A stretch of DNA of 64,000 nucleotides, from the NCBI RefSeq assembly GCF_027580225.2, contig NC_073356.2:17265501-17329500 (forward strand). The letters are read 5' to 3'. This stretch comes from Misgurnus anguillicaudatus (taxonomy: Eukaryota; Chordata; Actinopteri; Cypriniformes; Cobitidae). Of this stretch, positions 21,546 through 34,242 are shown in pieces (within the stretch, counting starts at the first letter, position 1; each line of letters opens with the position of its first letter). The notes beneath the pieces were generated by a model that was given only the letters and a program-made list of their open reading frames with translations, did no database searches and was not told the origin of the DNA. Both the position numbers and the translations under genes were made by a program.

Positions 21546-23017
21546 ATGATAATGTCGGTTGTTGCTAATTTTGTATTTTTGTAAATATGTTTGACAGGGT
21601 CAAAAAAATACGTGGCTTGACGTATTTTGTCCATAGCAGAAATGGACCAATGGACCAACTCAGTTGTCAACATGTCCAAAATATGAGCAATATTGATACC
21701 TGCTATACACATCCTTAACTCACATGTGAGCCCTGTGTATCTCTCAGTGTTTAGAGGGTTTCATTGAAACACCTGATTGTGAAAACACCATCGTAACAGT
21801 ATGTCGAATGTGAGAATTGGCCGCTACAGGCGGCGCGTGTTTTGGTTTCCCGAGGTTTCCTGCTGTCTGACACTGAGAGGCCGGAGGGAGAGACTCCCGT
21901 GGGAGAAACACAACTACTGCTAGCACTTGCCTTCAATTCAAAACATTGTCATTTAAGAAAGCGCACCGTTTATGACTTTCAGCTGCGGCGTAACCATGGA
22001 AACAACTCAGACTCGAGCAGAAAAACTCGAGGGTTGTATTTAAAAGCACTCACACACGAGGACACATGCCGCATACAGGCGCATGTTCATGTTTCTACAT
22101 ACGATCGGACGTGCTTTCTTTGTCGTCACGCTTGTTGTGCGCAGCACAGTCGTACACACGCTGTTGTAGATGCCTTTACGTTAACACAGCTGGATCGTTT
22201 AAGCCCACAACAGGTATACTGTTGCCATGGCAACAGCTAGACCGCCGATCGAAGGTGGATGTTGACTAATTCCAACTCACTCGAATTCCACAAATATGTT
22301 AAACATCAAATAGCGCAAACAGCATTAGCGGCCCCACACCCCACCGATGATGAAATGAGCTGTAACTTCGTATCGGTGGTTCCTTCTCCGTGATCTTCCG
22401 CACATTTTGTTCTTCTCTGAGACAGACGGATAGAAAAGCATTTTTTCCTGTTATACTTCAATCTGTGGCTCATGCTGGAGTGCTTTAATGATTATGGTCA
22501 TTATGAAGATGAGGTAGCTGGTCGAGAGAGAGAGAGAGAGCACAAGAAAGACTGACAGCTCAAATCTGTGAGATGAGGCTGTGTAGAACTGGTAGTGAAG
22601 GAGGAAGCCATTTAAAAGCAGAGAAAGAAAGAAATGCATTGCTTCTCCGGGCACCCGCTTTCTCCTGTGCCCACGCTCTTCCACCCACATCATGCGCATG
22701 TAGTTCTAACCTCTTCCTGCCATTTCTCTCTCTCTCTCTCACCATCTCACTCTCTCTCCTTATCTCTCGTTCCTCTCCTCCTCACTGATATTTCATTTCA
22801 GGCCTGCCTACAGCATGCTGGGTGCCCGCCATTACTGACACGTACACACACTTCTATTCTTGCACTGAAACCAGGAGAGGATCATGAGATGTTGTGTTGT
22901 TACTCGTCTGAATAAAACTTAGAAAGACATAAGAAATGCTATTTTTGAAAAAAAATACACACATTATTTCTGATTTTTGACGGTAAATGACAGACAAGCC
23001 TCACCCATTTACTTTTA
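21546..23017. other. Intronic sequence with simple repeats
   Basis: Holds a GA-rich tract near 22525-22540 and CT-rich tracts at 22725-22765. ORFs here (up to 132 codons at 21842-22240) show no recognised domain. The block 21750-22260 is comparatively rich in CpG, but a promoter cannot be claimed. Confidence 0.45.
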
Positions 23018-23522
23018 AAGGTCCCTTTCTTTCTGTGTTTTTGAAGCTTTGATTGTGTTTACAGTTCGCAATATAACATGTTTAATGTGTAAAAAACGCT
23101 GTATTTTTCACACAATTTACTTATCTGTATAGCGCTGTTTTCACTGTCCTAAAAACGGGCTGATGTCTTCCTTGTTCTGTGAAGTCCCTCCTTCAGAAAT
23201 ACGTCTCGAGTTCTGATTGTGTAGTTTGTTAAGTGCGTTGTGATTCAACAGCAGCTTAGCTTGCCTTTAGCTTAGCTGGCGACTGACGTATTCCTGTGGG
23301 CGGAGTTTAGTCAAAAAACTGTTCTAGTGACGTCATTAAAGCAGGAAGTAGAGGGCTGTAGTCCAAACCAGACGTTCACTGCAGGCTTTGAAAGGCGAAT
23401 TCTGTTAAAGAAAATATATCGCCTGGCAGTGAACTTTATCATTTTAAAGATATTATTTATGCTCTAACAACAACATACTAACTAGGGTTTAAAAATGGGA
23501 TCAGAAAGTACGTGACCTTTAA
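23018..23522. mobile_element. AAAGGTCC-ended DNA repeat
   Basis: Starts AAAGGTCCCTTTCTTTCTGT and ends GTACGTGACCTTTAA, giving short inverted ends. The inner text (TTTTTGAAGCTTTGATTGTG, TTTTCACACAATTTACTTAT) is familiar from abundant zebrafish-type repeats. Confidence 0.7.
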
Positions 23523-23687
23523 CTGTAGTACACTATAGTATTTAATGTGGTTTCTTGATACTACAGTGTTTTTGAACTTTAATATAAATCTTAAGTTTAC
23601 TACAATTTTATACTACATAAAAAATTCATTAAAATTATTACTAGAGTATACTACAGTATAAAATATTTAAGATCAGTTAGTATACTA

Positions 23688-24199
23688 AGGGGCAGGGTTT
23701 TAGATTAGTCCAGGACTAGGCCTTAATTATACTAGGACAGTTAGGTAGTTTTATCAAACAAACATTACAAAAAACAATACTGCCCTGCTGAAAAAAAACA
23801 ATAAAACTATAACAGAAAATTGTAATGGTTTCCATTAAAGTACCAATAGGAACCATTAGCTTTTACCATTAAAACCAATACACTGTAGTGTGTTTTGGGC
23901 CATATTCCATTAGAACAATACATAGAACCAATACATACCATTAGAGACCAACAAAGACCAATACACTGTAGTGTGTTTTGGTTCATATTCCATTAAAACC
24001 AATAAAATTCCCAATAAAACCAATATAATTTCTGTGATGGTGTCTATTGTTTTTTTATCAGGGTGGTGTGTGTGTTGAGAAAAAACAATGTTACTAATAT
24101 ATGTTAGGATATGTCAGTGCAAGATGATTTTAAATTAAGACAGCTCAAATGTGCATTTAGTCTGGGACTAGGATAAGCCCTGTCTGGGAAACCGCCCCT
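23688..24199. mobile_element. AGGGGCGGTTT-type MITE with nested insertion
   Basis: The left end AGGGGCAGGGTTTTAGATTA and the right end GTCTGGGAAACCGCCCCT are imperfect inverted ends of a common teleost MITE, and the subterminal GTCCAGGACTAGG/CTGGGACTAGG is inverted-repeated loosely. It is interrupted at about 23785-24062. Confidence 0.75.
23785..24062. mobile_element. Nested foldback with GCTGAAAAAAAACAAT ends
   Basis: Left CTGCTGAAAAAAAACAATA and right CTATTGTTTTTTTATCAGGG are inverted copies. The interior consists of repeated ACCAATACACTGTAGTGTG-type blocks. It sits within the 23688-24199 MITE. Confidence 0.7.
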
Positions 24200-25117
24200 A
24201 AATGATATATTTTCACGTGGCTTTGTTATACTTTTTTGGGACTACGACTTAGGGTACATCTAGGTTTTTAATTTGTGAAAAAAATACTGTAGTACACTTT
24301 AGTACAAAAGTCAACATTTGAAGTAAATCAAAAAAGTTCATCAAAGTTGTCCTAAGACAAGAACGCGTATTGTTTAATAACAACTTTTATGAACGGTTTT
24401 GATCCACTTCAAATGTTGACTAGTATATTTACTACGGTATACTATAGTGTTTTTGAATCTTACTATAAATCGTAAAGTGAACCACAATTTTACTATTATG
24501 TTCTAAAGTTATTACTACAATATACTACAGTATACTAACATTTATTAAAATTTAGTGAAACAGACACTTTCATTGAACATCCCGCTTTGTTTTAAATAAT
24601 TGTTTCTCTAACTGTATTGGAGTTCTTTTAACTATTTTTTAAGCAACAAACACCCATCGCAGAAAAAGGAGTTTGGGGTTAATTTATCATCCTTACCCCA
24701 CATTGCTTAGGGGATGAAGTTGCGGGATGCGTTGCGTGCTGGTGCGAGGTTAAATGAGGAGAGCGGTTGACACGTCCCAGAGTTCTTTGCTTCATTTCCA
24801 AATGTTTTCAGACTCCACTGGCTTGTGCTGTACACAGCAGGCTTCACCTGTCTAACTCAGCCGAACTCTCTAACGCTCCAACTGTCAAAACCAGAAAACT
24901 CTGTGGAAATAGCAAGTAAACTTCAACACCTGGGAAAAGCTTGCATACCAAAAATATACATTATAGAAATACATATAAAATAGAATAGATTACAATTTTC
25001 TGAATATCTAGGCATCTTATCAGTTAGAAGAATTACTTGCCCATGAAGATTAAATTGCTCAAACAAATTCTCAGTTGGAGTTTCATTAGCTTAGTTTTCG
25101 ATGTTTATCCTAACATT
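24200..25117. other. Intronic sequence, nothing firm recognised
   Basis: AT-rich, with scattered TACTACAGTATACTA-type stretches at 24420-24540 that echo 23523-23680. They may be flanking arms of another foldback, but no ends were defined. Confidence 0.4.
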
Positions 25118-25125
25118 GCTTAGGA

Positions 25126-25196
25126 CAGTGGTTCTCAAACTGAGGTGCAACGTACACAAGGGGGGGTCGCACGCTGAAAAAGGTTGACAACCACTG
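25126..25196. mobile_element. 71 bp micro-hAT with perfect 8 bp duplication
   Basis: Ends CAGTGGTTCTCAAACT and AGGTTGACAACCACTG are inverted repeats of a classic hAT type. Both sides carry GCTTAGGA (25118-25125 and 25197-25204). The element is little more than its two ends. Confidence 0.92.
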
Positions 25197-25974
25197 GCTT
25201 AGGAGAAATAAAAATAGAAAAGATGAGGTAATTGTTAAAATACAAGAGCATGGAACTGTAAAATATTGTAGGTTAAATTGTCATTTTGGGCAAATTTATG
25301 AGAAATGTTTGAGATCATATTGAAATCTTCAATAATATTGACTTTGGTTGCAGGCTTGGCAAATCTGAGCTCAGTTTGTGGCGTTGATGTCTCTTCTAAA
25401 CTCTAATGTAGACATTCGTAAGAATGTCAAGAGACATTTTCTTAGGAGAAAAATCTGAGGTGCAGAAGACTTAAAAGCTTAGTTCATCCAAAAATAAAAA
25501 TTTATGTCATTCATCATGACTCACTCTCGTGTCGTTCCAAACCCGTAAGACCTCCATTCATCTTCAGAACACAGCTTAAGATGTTTTAGATTTAGTTCGA
25601 GAGTTTTCTGACCCTCCATTAAAAATGTAAGTACGCTATACTGTCCATGTCCAGAAAGGTAATAAAAACATCATCAAAGTAGTCCATGTGACATCAGTGA
25701 GTCAGTTCGAATTTATTGAAGCATCGAAAATACATCCAAAATAAAATCCAAAAATAACAAAAATTTTGACTTTATTCAGCATTGTCTTCTCTTCTGGTTC
25801 TGTTGTGACGCTGATGAAGTACGGCGCTGCTGAAGTGTTATCTGGTGCGCCCGAGCTTTGTTTAAAGTCTGAAGGATAAGGACATCCGTGACATGCACAC
25901 TTACGCACCATTTTACAAAATATAGCAATACCAAAATACAAACAATATCTTGAATACAGCGTCCGTCTCCCTTA

Positions 25975-26424
25975 TGCTGCGTTCACACCAGCGCTGGTAG
26001 AGACATCAAGCGCAAGTGATTTCAATGTTAAGTCAATGTAAAGACGCGTTGATGTGCGTCTAGAGTTCTCTCGGCGCGAATGAGGCGTTTAGCGCGGCGC
26101 GGTTGACGCGATTCCGCCTCATTCGCTTATCTAGTCCAGGCGAATGGCGCGAATTGAACGTTGCCGCGGGAAACGCGCGAGTTGAAAAATGTGAACTTTG
26201 GCAGAAAAATGTACCGCGTTAACCAATCTGGAGTTTGCTCTAGTAGTGACTTGATCACAGAAAGTGAGTGGAGTTGCAGAAGCCCCTCCCATGACGTGAA
26301 TTTCCACGTTAATGTCTCGATGACTAGAATTTCACATGCGAGTACACTCAAAATGTTCAAGCGTCCAACTACGTGCGGTAGACGCTAATTTGACACCTCA
26401 AACGCGTCTGGTGTGAACCTAACA
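25975..26424. mobile_element. Harbinger-like MITE, TTA target duplication
   Basis: Ends TGCTGCGTTCACACCAG and CTGGTGTGAACCTAACA are inverted and flanked by TTA on both sides (25972-25974, 26425-26427). The 3 bp TWA duplication and GTTCACACCAG ends fit PIF/Harbinger. The interior is rich in GCGCGAATG-type motifs. Confidence 0.88.
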
Positions 26425-26458
26425 TTAGACTGTAAATGAAGCTCGGGTGAGTCATTAA

Positions 26459-27007
26459 AGACACACCGCGGAACTTTTTGCCCACTAGGGGGCGCTAGAC
26501 ATGTATTTTTCACGTCTCGCACTGCCTAGAGGCCACAAGCGCCGCAGCACTGTCGCAAAGGACAAGAAGACAACTCTTTAGGTCACAAAGCCCGCGGTGT
26601 GACTTCCAGCATATCATATGAATATAATTTCATGGGTTTTATTTTTTTCAAACGCCAAAATATCGCTTAGCTCAGGGGTTTTCTCTTTCTGGTCTTCTCA
26701 GACAAAAGATTGGGTTTATTTTTCTTAGTTGCTGCTTCGGCCATGACAAAAACATCAGGAAAATAGTTAGTTGCGCTCTCACGTCCGAATTTGAGAAAGT
26801 GGAGGAAGTGACGTATGCTGTAAAGCAGTCGAATTTTGTAGTTCTTTTTTGGCTCTGGTTTCTACCCAAAACCCCACGTTTAAAAGTAAGAGTAAAAGCA
26901 ATATAGACCCTGTGGTAGACATGTCATTCAACCTATTTTAAGTCAATGTACCATCACAAGAGTCTTGAAAATATATTATGAAGGTTGAAAAACTACAAAG
27001 TGTCACT
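26459..27007. mobile_element. AGACACACCG-ended element, TTAA flanks
   Basis: Left AAAGACACACCGCGGAACTT and right ACAAAGTGTCACTTTAA are short inverted ends with TTAA on both sides (26455-26458 and 27008-27011). The flanking outer text GTCAT and TGACATACTTTTC re-joins sensibly when it is removed. Confidence 0.75.
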
Positions 27008-27050
27008 TTAATGACATACTTTTCATTTTTGGATGAACTAACCCTTTAAG

Positions 27051-28413
27051 CTAAATTTAAATTTGCTACTCATTAATCTCATTGATGACTAGGAGAAAAA
27101 TCTGAGACATGAAAAATCACATGTGTGATTTTTCTTTGTTATGTGGCCCAAAAATTTAATTTGCTTCGCGTCGTGCTCAACAACGCTCTACATGACTAAG
27201 CTGTGGCTTATTCCATGATACAGTACAGCACAGCCTCATGTACTTTAGTTATTGCTTAAATAAGTCGTAACAGACACTGCTCGATATAAAGATGTTCAAT
27301 GTTGACAGTTATTAAAAAGTGTTATCAAAACTGCTCCTCTACAGTGCTTTTTGCACTTCTTGGATCAAAGAGAGCATTTCAGTTGCCGACTTGTGGTTTT
27401 TATATCCCATCTGCCTAATCCAACTGCAAACTGTGTGAATTATACATCTGCACCATCATCCCTGTGGGCTGCAGAAAACCTGGGCTTGTTTGGTCTCAAA
27501 ATGTAGAGCCTTATAAAGAAGATCATGCACACATGCACACGCACACACACCCTTGCACATGCCTACTTCTGTACTCTTGTTATGTGTGTGTATATACAGT
27601 TGAATGGCCAGTGGCTTCAGTCACAGGAGATGCAGTGGTCTGTCGTGCTGATGTGTCCTGGCTCCCCAGCAGTGCAAGAAACACAAGAGCCCTCCAGAAT
27701 TAACCTCATACCACCTATACCAAACATTCTTACAAACTACCACAGGCACGCCTTAGGACTTGTGTACTTTTTATTTACTGTTATGGAGGATTTTATACCT
27801 CCTGAAATGACATCCTTAAAGCTCTGTGTGCTCTGGTCTTCACAGCACTCAGCCTGTGACATCACCTGCACATGCAGAGTAAACCATGTTTTCTCCAATT
27901 CCAATATATCCATGCTACAACAAGAAACTATGTCTTGGTTTTGTGTTGATAGTCTGAATTAAATGTGATGAGTTAAGACTATTGTGTACTGTGAAATAAT
28001 GGCAAGAAAACGTAGTATTGTGTTGCTTCTCCGGGCGTGCATAATTTTGTTGCATCATCACTGTTGTCCGATAAAGGAATGAATCACTCACACAATATGT
28101 AACTCGTATGAGTTATTCAATGAAGTGCACAGAAGACTCAAAAACTCAAGACATTGGTTTAATACAGTCTGCATATGACAAAATTATTTAGGGCCCTACT
28201 GTATGATTTCCAAAATGCGGAAAACACAGACTGAATCCCGGAATCCAAACATAAAAAAATGTCACGGAATTTGTCAAATTTTGGATTCAGTCATTTAAAA
28301 GAAATAATAACAAATTTTCAAATGTTTTTGATGTTGTTTCTTTAATCTGTAAATAAAATGACAGAAATGCACGGAAACATTTTCCTTTTGTGTAATGTTG
28401 GATGTAAAGAAAG
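27051..28413. other. Intronic sequence, CA microsatellite
   Basis: An impure (CA)n tract lies at 27523-27552. A 145-codon ORF at 27525-27962 starts in that tract and has no domain. No repeat ends were recognised apart from generic AT-rich text. Confidence 0.45.
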
Positions 28414-28760
28414 CAGTGACGGCTCGTGACTGCTCATCCGAGAGGCCCAAATTCAAAATAAGTGTTGGGAGTGTGTCATGTGTGTTACTCGTGTTTTCAA
28501 AATATGTGTTTGTTGCATCATGTGAACCATGTGCATCACATGTTTTGTCAAAATAAGTGCCTGCTGCACATGCGTCAAAACCATTCATAAAATACACGCA
28601 AGCCACTTCTTATCATAAACCCTTTAGACGCGTCTGCAGCAGGTACTTATTTCGACAAGACGCATGATGCACATAAGATCTCACACATGATCGGGTTACA
28701 TACATGTTGTGACGAATTCGCATCGAGCGCCCTCGAAAAAGAAGTCACCGGCGGCTACTG
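28414..28760. mobile_element. CAGTGGCGGCTCG-type hAT, copy 1
   Basis: Begins CAGTGACGGCTCGTGACTG and ends CACCGGCGGCTACTG. Internal blocks CATGTGAACCATGTGCATCAC and TTTTGTCAAAATAAGTGCC match copies at 41550 and 60873. The flanks do not give a clean duplication. Confidence 0.85.
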
Positions 28761-28960
28761 CAAAAGAGGTAAATATACTTTCTTCCCGCGTCCACCTTGC
28801 GCTCACACAGGTCTGCACTCAGCACAGCTTTGTGGATCATTCACAAATTAAAGATAGATGAAGAAAAGTAGGGATCCACCTCTGCAAACAAAGTTTAGAA
28901 CAAACAGCAAGAAAACAAAGATCAGACGCGACGCTTTTCACATCTATATACAAGCGTGTA

Positions 28961-29262
28961 TAGACGGTTTCATCGGACACACGTGCACCGACGCGATACA
29001 CGTCTGGTCCGAACTTTACTTCCGGATTTGTTTTTTTTTAATCGTCTGACTAGTTGCTAAACTGATCTCTTGAACAAATGCCTCGTCGAAAATAACAAAT
29101 GTTTTGGTTTCCTAGGTAATCTATGTGTTGTGTTTTTGCTTGTTAAATAAGTAAACTACGTTTAAAGTACTTTGTTGTTATTTATTCTTAGCGGAGTTTA
29201 CCGGAAGTTACGTGCGGACCACGACAGCCGGTTATTTATGTTGTTACTGCTGAAACCGTCTA
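28961..29262. mobile_element. TAGACGGTTTC-ended element, probable 9 bp duplication
   Basis: Ends TAGACGGTTTCATCGG and GCTGAAACCGTCTA are inverted. The flanking 9-mers AAGCGTGTA and TAGCTTGTA agree in 7 of 9 bases. A 9 bp duplication would suggest a Mutator-like element; because the target is itself partly palindromic, this is uncertain. Confidence 0.6.
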
Positions 29263-29369
29263 TAGCTTGTATACAATTTGTTCCTCAGATAACATGAGGT
29301 TTCACATCCGAAGCGCATAGTTATATATTAAGTATGGGGTCAGTATATATTCATATATATATTTATATA

Positions 29370-30897
29370 CAGGCATGAAAAATCCTCACCTTTCGCGAAA
29401 TTGGCCGTTTTGAAGCCAAAAAAGGTGACCCACGTGAATCATGTAGATTCGAGGAGAAAACATTTTTTGGGGGGAGGGGGGTATGCGCGCGTTGTTTGAA
29501 GACACGCCCTTCGCCGTCATCTAAACATGTATCCCAGACATTAGACTTGTTTGAGTTCATGCTGCGCTGCAAAAACCGACAAGCAGGCAGGTGACATCAA
29601 AGTATCACGAGAGTGAATCGAGAAGCCATAAGGAAGTCTGCTTTCGAACGGCTCTCGTGCTACTGTGATGTCATCTGCATTTCTGTGTTTTTCGTCATAC
29701 AAGCTTGTTGAAGATGCATAGAGCGACTGCCTTCGGGAAGTAAAGTCAACACAAAAAGAAAGTTTACCGTTTACAGTAACATTTAAGCGATTTTAGACTA
29801 TTTGAGCGACAAAGATGCTCAAGTAAACTGTTTTCAGTGCGCGTACGCGCACAAACTCAAAAGCCCACGCCCAACGCGCGTTTCAAAAATCACGCAAAGC
29901 AAACGCATATTTTTTTGGGCTTTACAGGAGATATACGCACAAACTTTATTGTAATACCACAGTCTCTGAAAGTATTCTCATAAAAACAGTCGTTTATTAT
30001 AAGTGAGCAGTTGATCAGATGTGTCAGTATATAGATCAGCGCTTCTCTGTTGTTAAAGGGACAGTTCGTCTTATAAGAAATGCTTATATTTGAGTCATAA
30101 TGTTAATCAAACTACAAAAGACAAAAGGAAAATTACTTTATAGCTTTAAAAAGATTAATTATATTTAATTTATAGTATGAAAACAGTGTTATGTTAATTT
30201 GATACTGTTTTTCTACCTAATCAATAATGTTAGATCTTACTTTATTTGTAACTTTGTTCTTTTCTATTTTATATGCTTGTAATGTCTTGATTTGTTCTTA
30301 TTTTATTTTCCCACATCACTTTTTTGCTTATCTGAAAATTATTCAACCCATGACTCAAAAACCATTATGTAATTGATTTAACCAGTACTATATTGTAAAA
30401 TTAATTCATTTTAAATTAGATGTAGGCCTTCAGGTCCACCCTATTGCAAGGCCAACTTAAAATTGTATGGCCTTGTGTCTAATGGTTAGATTATGGCAAA
30501 ATAAAATTATTGCAGATGTAAAATAGTAAGGGAATTCTACTTGTTACAGCTTTCCACATTTATCAACCCATTTAATTAAACATGGTTTCTGTTACTAGTC
30601 AAATGTTTACATTTTAAATCTAAATTGTCCGTCAGAATTAAATAATTGATAATGGTCATGTATGTTATGGTGGGAATTTTGTTTCTGCGCACGTGGAGGG
30701 ATGTTGAGTTCCTTACTTCTTTGTCCTTGGCCAATCACATGCCTGAAGAATAAATAAGTTAAGTTACAGCATGTTCCCTAATGAGCCCATAATATTTATT
30801 CTGGGGGGGTCCTCCCACCTCGCGGCCCCATCAGAAGCTACATCGCCCCTCGAGCGCCCTTCTCACCTTTTTTACCCCTGACCCGTTTTCATGCCTG
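29370..30897. mobile_element. hAT-like element (CAGGCATGAAAA ends), 1.5 kb
   Basis: Ends CAGGCATGAAAAATCC and CCGTTTTCATGCCTG are inverted; the flanks TTTATATA and TATATATA agree in 7 of 8 but are low complexity. The subterminal GGTGACCC/TCACC segments support the pairing. No transposase motif was seen in the interior. Confidence 0.7.
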
Positions 30898-31467
30898 TAT
30901 ATATAATCAGTATGTGTATACTATATATTCAGTGAATGATTAAATATGTGGCTGATATGTAACTATAGCTCTAATATACACAGTGCTCTGTATGTGGTGA
31001 GCTTTGTCAAAGTCTCCTCTGTTAGACGCTCTAGAGGGAAAGACTGTCCCTGTTTTTCAAGCCTGTCAATCAAGCGGAGGTGTGATCACATGTTCGTTCT
31101 TTTGGGGTGGTGGTGTGGCACACAGCGAGGGGAGATGGATCAGACATCACTCCTCTTCTGACGCTCACATCCTGTTGGGTTTTACTGACTGTAGCTGTGG
31201 ATGTTACCGGCTTACTGTGCTGGTCGCGAGCTGCCTTATATTACAATATCGATAATGCTTATAAAAAGTAATGTCTAATATATTAAAAAAATTAACTTTT
31301 TGGGCATTGATGCACTGTATGCTTATTGTATACCACTATTACACCCAACATCTAAAATAGTCCAACACTACTGTGTTCCTGTATTGCTACTGGAGCATTA
31401 TATGTTAGTAACACAAAGGTCATAGTTTTAATTTCCAAAGAACAAACATATTGATATAATGTATACC
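30898..31467. other. Intronic sequence, nothing recognised
   Basis: Overlapping short ORFs (30946-31255) have no recognisable domain and no exon framing. Confidence 0.4.
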
Positions 31468-31908
31468 TTAAAGGAAAACACCACTGTCATTCAATATTTT
31501 ACTATGTTCTTACCTCAACTTACATGAATTAATACATCCCTATCTTTTTTTAATGCATGCACTTTTAATCTTTGTACAGCACTTCGTGAATGTGTTAGCA
31601 TTTAGCCTAGTCCCATTCATTCCTATGGCTCCAAACAAAAGTTTTATTTTGTGCCACCCTACTTACTCGTGTAACTACTCATGTAACAGTCTTTAAATAG
31701 GGAAAACATGGAAGTGTTTGGTGGCTTCTAAATTCATCCCTGTTTGGAGCCATAGGAATGAATGGAGCTAGGCTAAATGCTAACACATTCACGAGGCGCT
31801 GTACAAAGATTAAAAGTGCATGCATTAAAAAAAGATAGGTATGTATTAATTAGTCTAAGTTGAGGTAGAACATATAAAATATTGAAAAACTGGGTTGTTT
31901 TCCTTTAA
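31468..31908. mobile_element. Foldback MITE (TTAAAGGAAAACACCAC ends)
   Basis: The left arm (about 31468-31635) and right arm (about 31740-31908) are inverted copies: ATTCATTCCTATGGCTCCAA against TTGGAGCCATAGGAATGAAT. TTAA is at both ends. A single-arm relative lies at 53008-53430. Confidence 0.88.
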
Positions 31909-33450
31909 ATGCACCCTATGTACCATCAGAATTATGCTTATTGTCAATAAATCTAAATACTGAATTGACACAAACTGCAGCTGACAGTGATGTAGCTCTC
32001 TCGCTGTCTCTACATCTTGTGCGCCATCAGCTCATGACACCATATGTTATCAGAACCCAACGATTAAATCCCTCATCCACAGCGGGTCAACAGAACTACA
32101 ACACAGAGGGCTCGGTTTCAGAGCTGAGCCTCATGGCTTGGAGGCCTGCTGACAGAATATCGTGGGCTCCACGTGCCGAGGATGTAACCTTTGCGGTTAA
32201 AGTTCTCCAACAATATGTCTAGTTGAGTCTGGTAAATGGCATGTGATAGCGCATCTTCAGTGGATCATGGGCAGATCAGCATAGCAGAAAATAGAGGAAG
32301 TGGTTCCTTAAAACTTCTCCAGTAAGATGAGAAGATACTGGGTAGAATGATATAATGAAATGGTATCCGCTTCAGTATATGAATGCTGCAAGACTCTGTG
32401 TTATCACTCCATTCTGCTTCTGCCGTAATCAAGACTCAACCTGCTCACTTCGTCAAATATTAATCTGAAAGAGGAGAGTCAGTGGTTGCAGTTGTTATAT
32501 ACAGTAAACCGGAAATCTCTGTATTTGGTGTTTATGGAGCAGAGATATTATTCAACGATGGATGCTTTTTATGGAAGGTGACCCTGAGAAGTGCATAAAA
32601 ATAGATGCCAATGCCGTTAATCGACTGCTTTAATTTTGCAGTACAGTAGATGTTTCTCTGAACGCATAGCTTGGCTCACAATTGCTGCGTGCTTATTTGC
32701 CACATATGCTGAAAAACAGCACACGCGCAATTAAATCATCAAAAAGACAGTTGTGCAGCATATGCACGCTGAAAAGATGTTTGATGAAATATGGAAGTCG
32801 CTCAAAAGCTTCATGACCTACTTAGGTTGGATTGCCATGCGTACTTCTTGACATGCTTCAAAAACACAACTCATGAGTTATTGATTCAAACAGCAGTTTT
32901 GGGTGTTCTTGTGAGCAGTTTTTACTAATCATCTCTCAATCTCTTAGGGGCAGACCTAGACTGCGTTGAAGGTCTTACATAATGAGGTGTTTTTTTGTTT
33001 TCAAGCAGATTTAAATTCATTCGAGACAGGAAAAACAAAACGTGAAATCTTACCATGCATTATTTTAAAATATTTCTTTTATTCTTTGTTTTTTTCAATG
33101 TGACCCAGTGTGTGAAAACCCAGTTAAAGTCATTTTTTTGTGATTTAGTGTTTTCTACAAAAAATAATCCAAGATAATTTGAAGAAATATAACCTAGTTG
33201 TCTTTAATATTGACTGAGTAAGGCCATATCAAAGATAAAAATCAATGTGAAATCAATGATTGAAATCTCATAACTAGATTCTTTGACCTTAACCTGGATT
33301 TCAAAGACAGTCAGGGTCACACATGGTAATTTAAGGGAATTTGTCGTCCATGAGTCACTTTTGTTCCCCAGAAGAAAGACATTTGTATGGGTGAACATTT
33401 AGCTAAACTTTAAAAAAAAAATACATTTCCCAAATATTTTAAACTTCAAA
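31909..33450. other. Intronic sequence, apparently unique
   Basis: No repeat ends, coding exon or RNA gene could be supported. Confidence 0.4.
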
Positions 33451-33541
33451 AGAGTATTTTTCTCTTTGGGACTGTTCCAATTGTTACAAAATAAGTGGAC
33501 TAATATCCCAATTATTGTGTCCCAAATATTTAGGTTGTTGA

Positions 33542-34006
33542 TAGGGGTGGGCCAATACGATATTCAGTATCGATATTGGTCCAATATTGGCAAAAATGGC
33601 CGGATCGAATAAGCTGGGGAGTACAATCCGATCCAATACCAACACAGACCTTGTCATGGCAACTTGGGGTAAAGCGCAACTTGCTGAGCAACATGAATTT
33701 GCACAAAGTTGCACTTTAAATTGTCCAATTTACACCTTGAATTTCATTTTTGATGATTAATTTTTTGCTGACTAACTAAAAATGTTGCTACTAGTCTGAA
33801 ACATTTAAATAAAATGTATGTTTCATGAGTCTTGAATTTGCAAAGTCATTTGTTGCACAGTAAAATGTTTGAGTTCTGTAGCTCTGTTTAAGCTAACAAA
33901 TGTGATATTTGCAGCTTAATTGATTAAAAGAGCGATAGAGATGATACTCAAGGTTGTGGTATCGACATCGGTATCAGACATGAAAATTGGTATCGGCCCA
34001 GCCCTA
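33542..34006. mobile_element. hAT-like element (TAGGGGTGGGCCAATAC ends)
   Basis: Ends TAGGGGTGGGCCAATACGA and TATCGGCCCAGCCCTA are inverted and flanked by a perfect 8 bp duplication GTTGTTGA (33534-33541, 34007-34014). The second tandem unit shows the uninterrupted target region. Confidence 0.93.
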
Positions 34007-34242
34007 GTTGTTGATTGCACTTCCTAAATATTTGTAAAAAATTCACATCAACATAAGGTTTTTGTTTTACTCTTACTTAACAAATGAAGTAAAATCTTTT
34101 TAAACCACACTGTAGTTGTTTTCTCTTTGGGACTGTTCCAATTGTTCCAAAAATGTAGAACAAATATCCCAATTATATCGTGTCCCAAATATTTAGCAAG
34201 TTGAATTGCACTTCCTAAATATTTATAGAAAAAAATTAACAT

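Larger units (their letters stand above)
25471..27050. mobile_element. TTAGTTCATCCAAAAAT-type element, split by two insertions
   Basis: The left end TTAGTTCATCCAAAAATAAA and right end TTTTCATTTTTGGATGAACT are inverted. The left body (25480-25970) is a familiar zebrafish-type repeat. It is interrupted by a Harbinger-like element (25975-26424) and by a second element (26459-27007), leaving only short pieces of the original between and after them. Confidence 0.8.

Noticed and set aside
21842..22240. 132-codon plus-strand ORF in CpG-rich sequence
   Set aside because: No domain; overlapping ORFs on both strands. CpG richness alone does not support a promoter or a gene.
27525..27962. 145-codon plus-strand ORF
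   Set aside because: Starts inside a CA microsatellite and has no domain; treated as chance.
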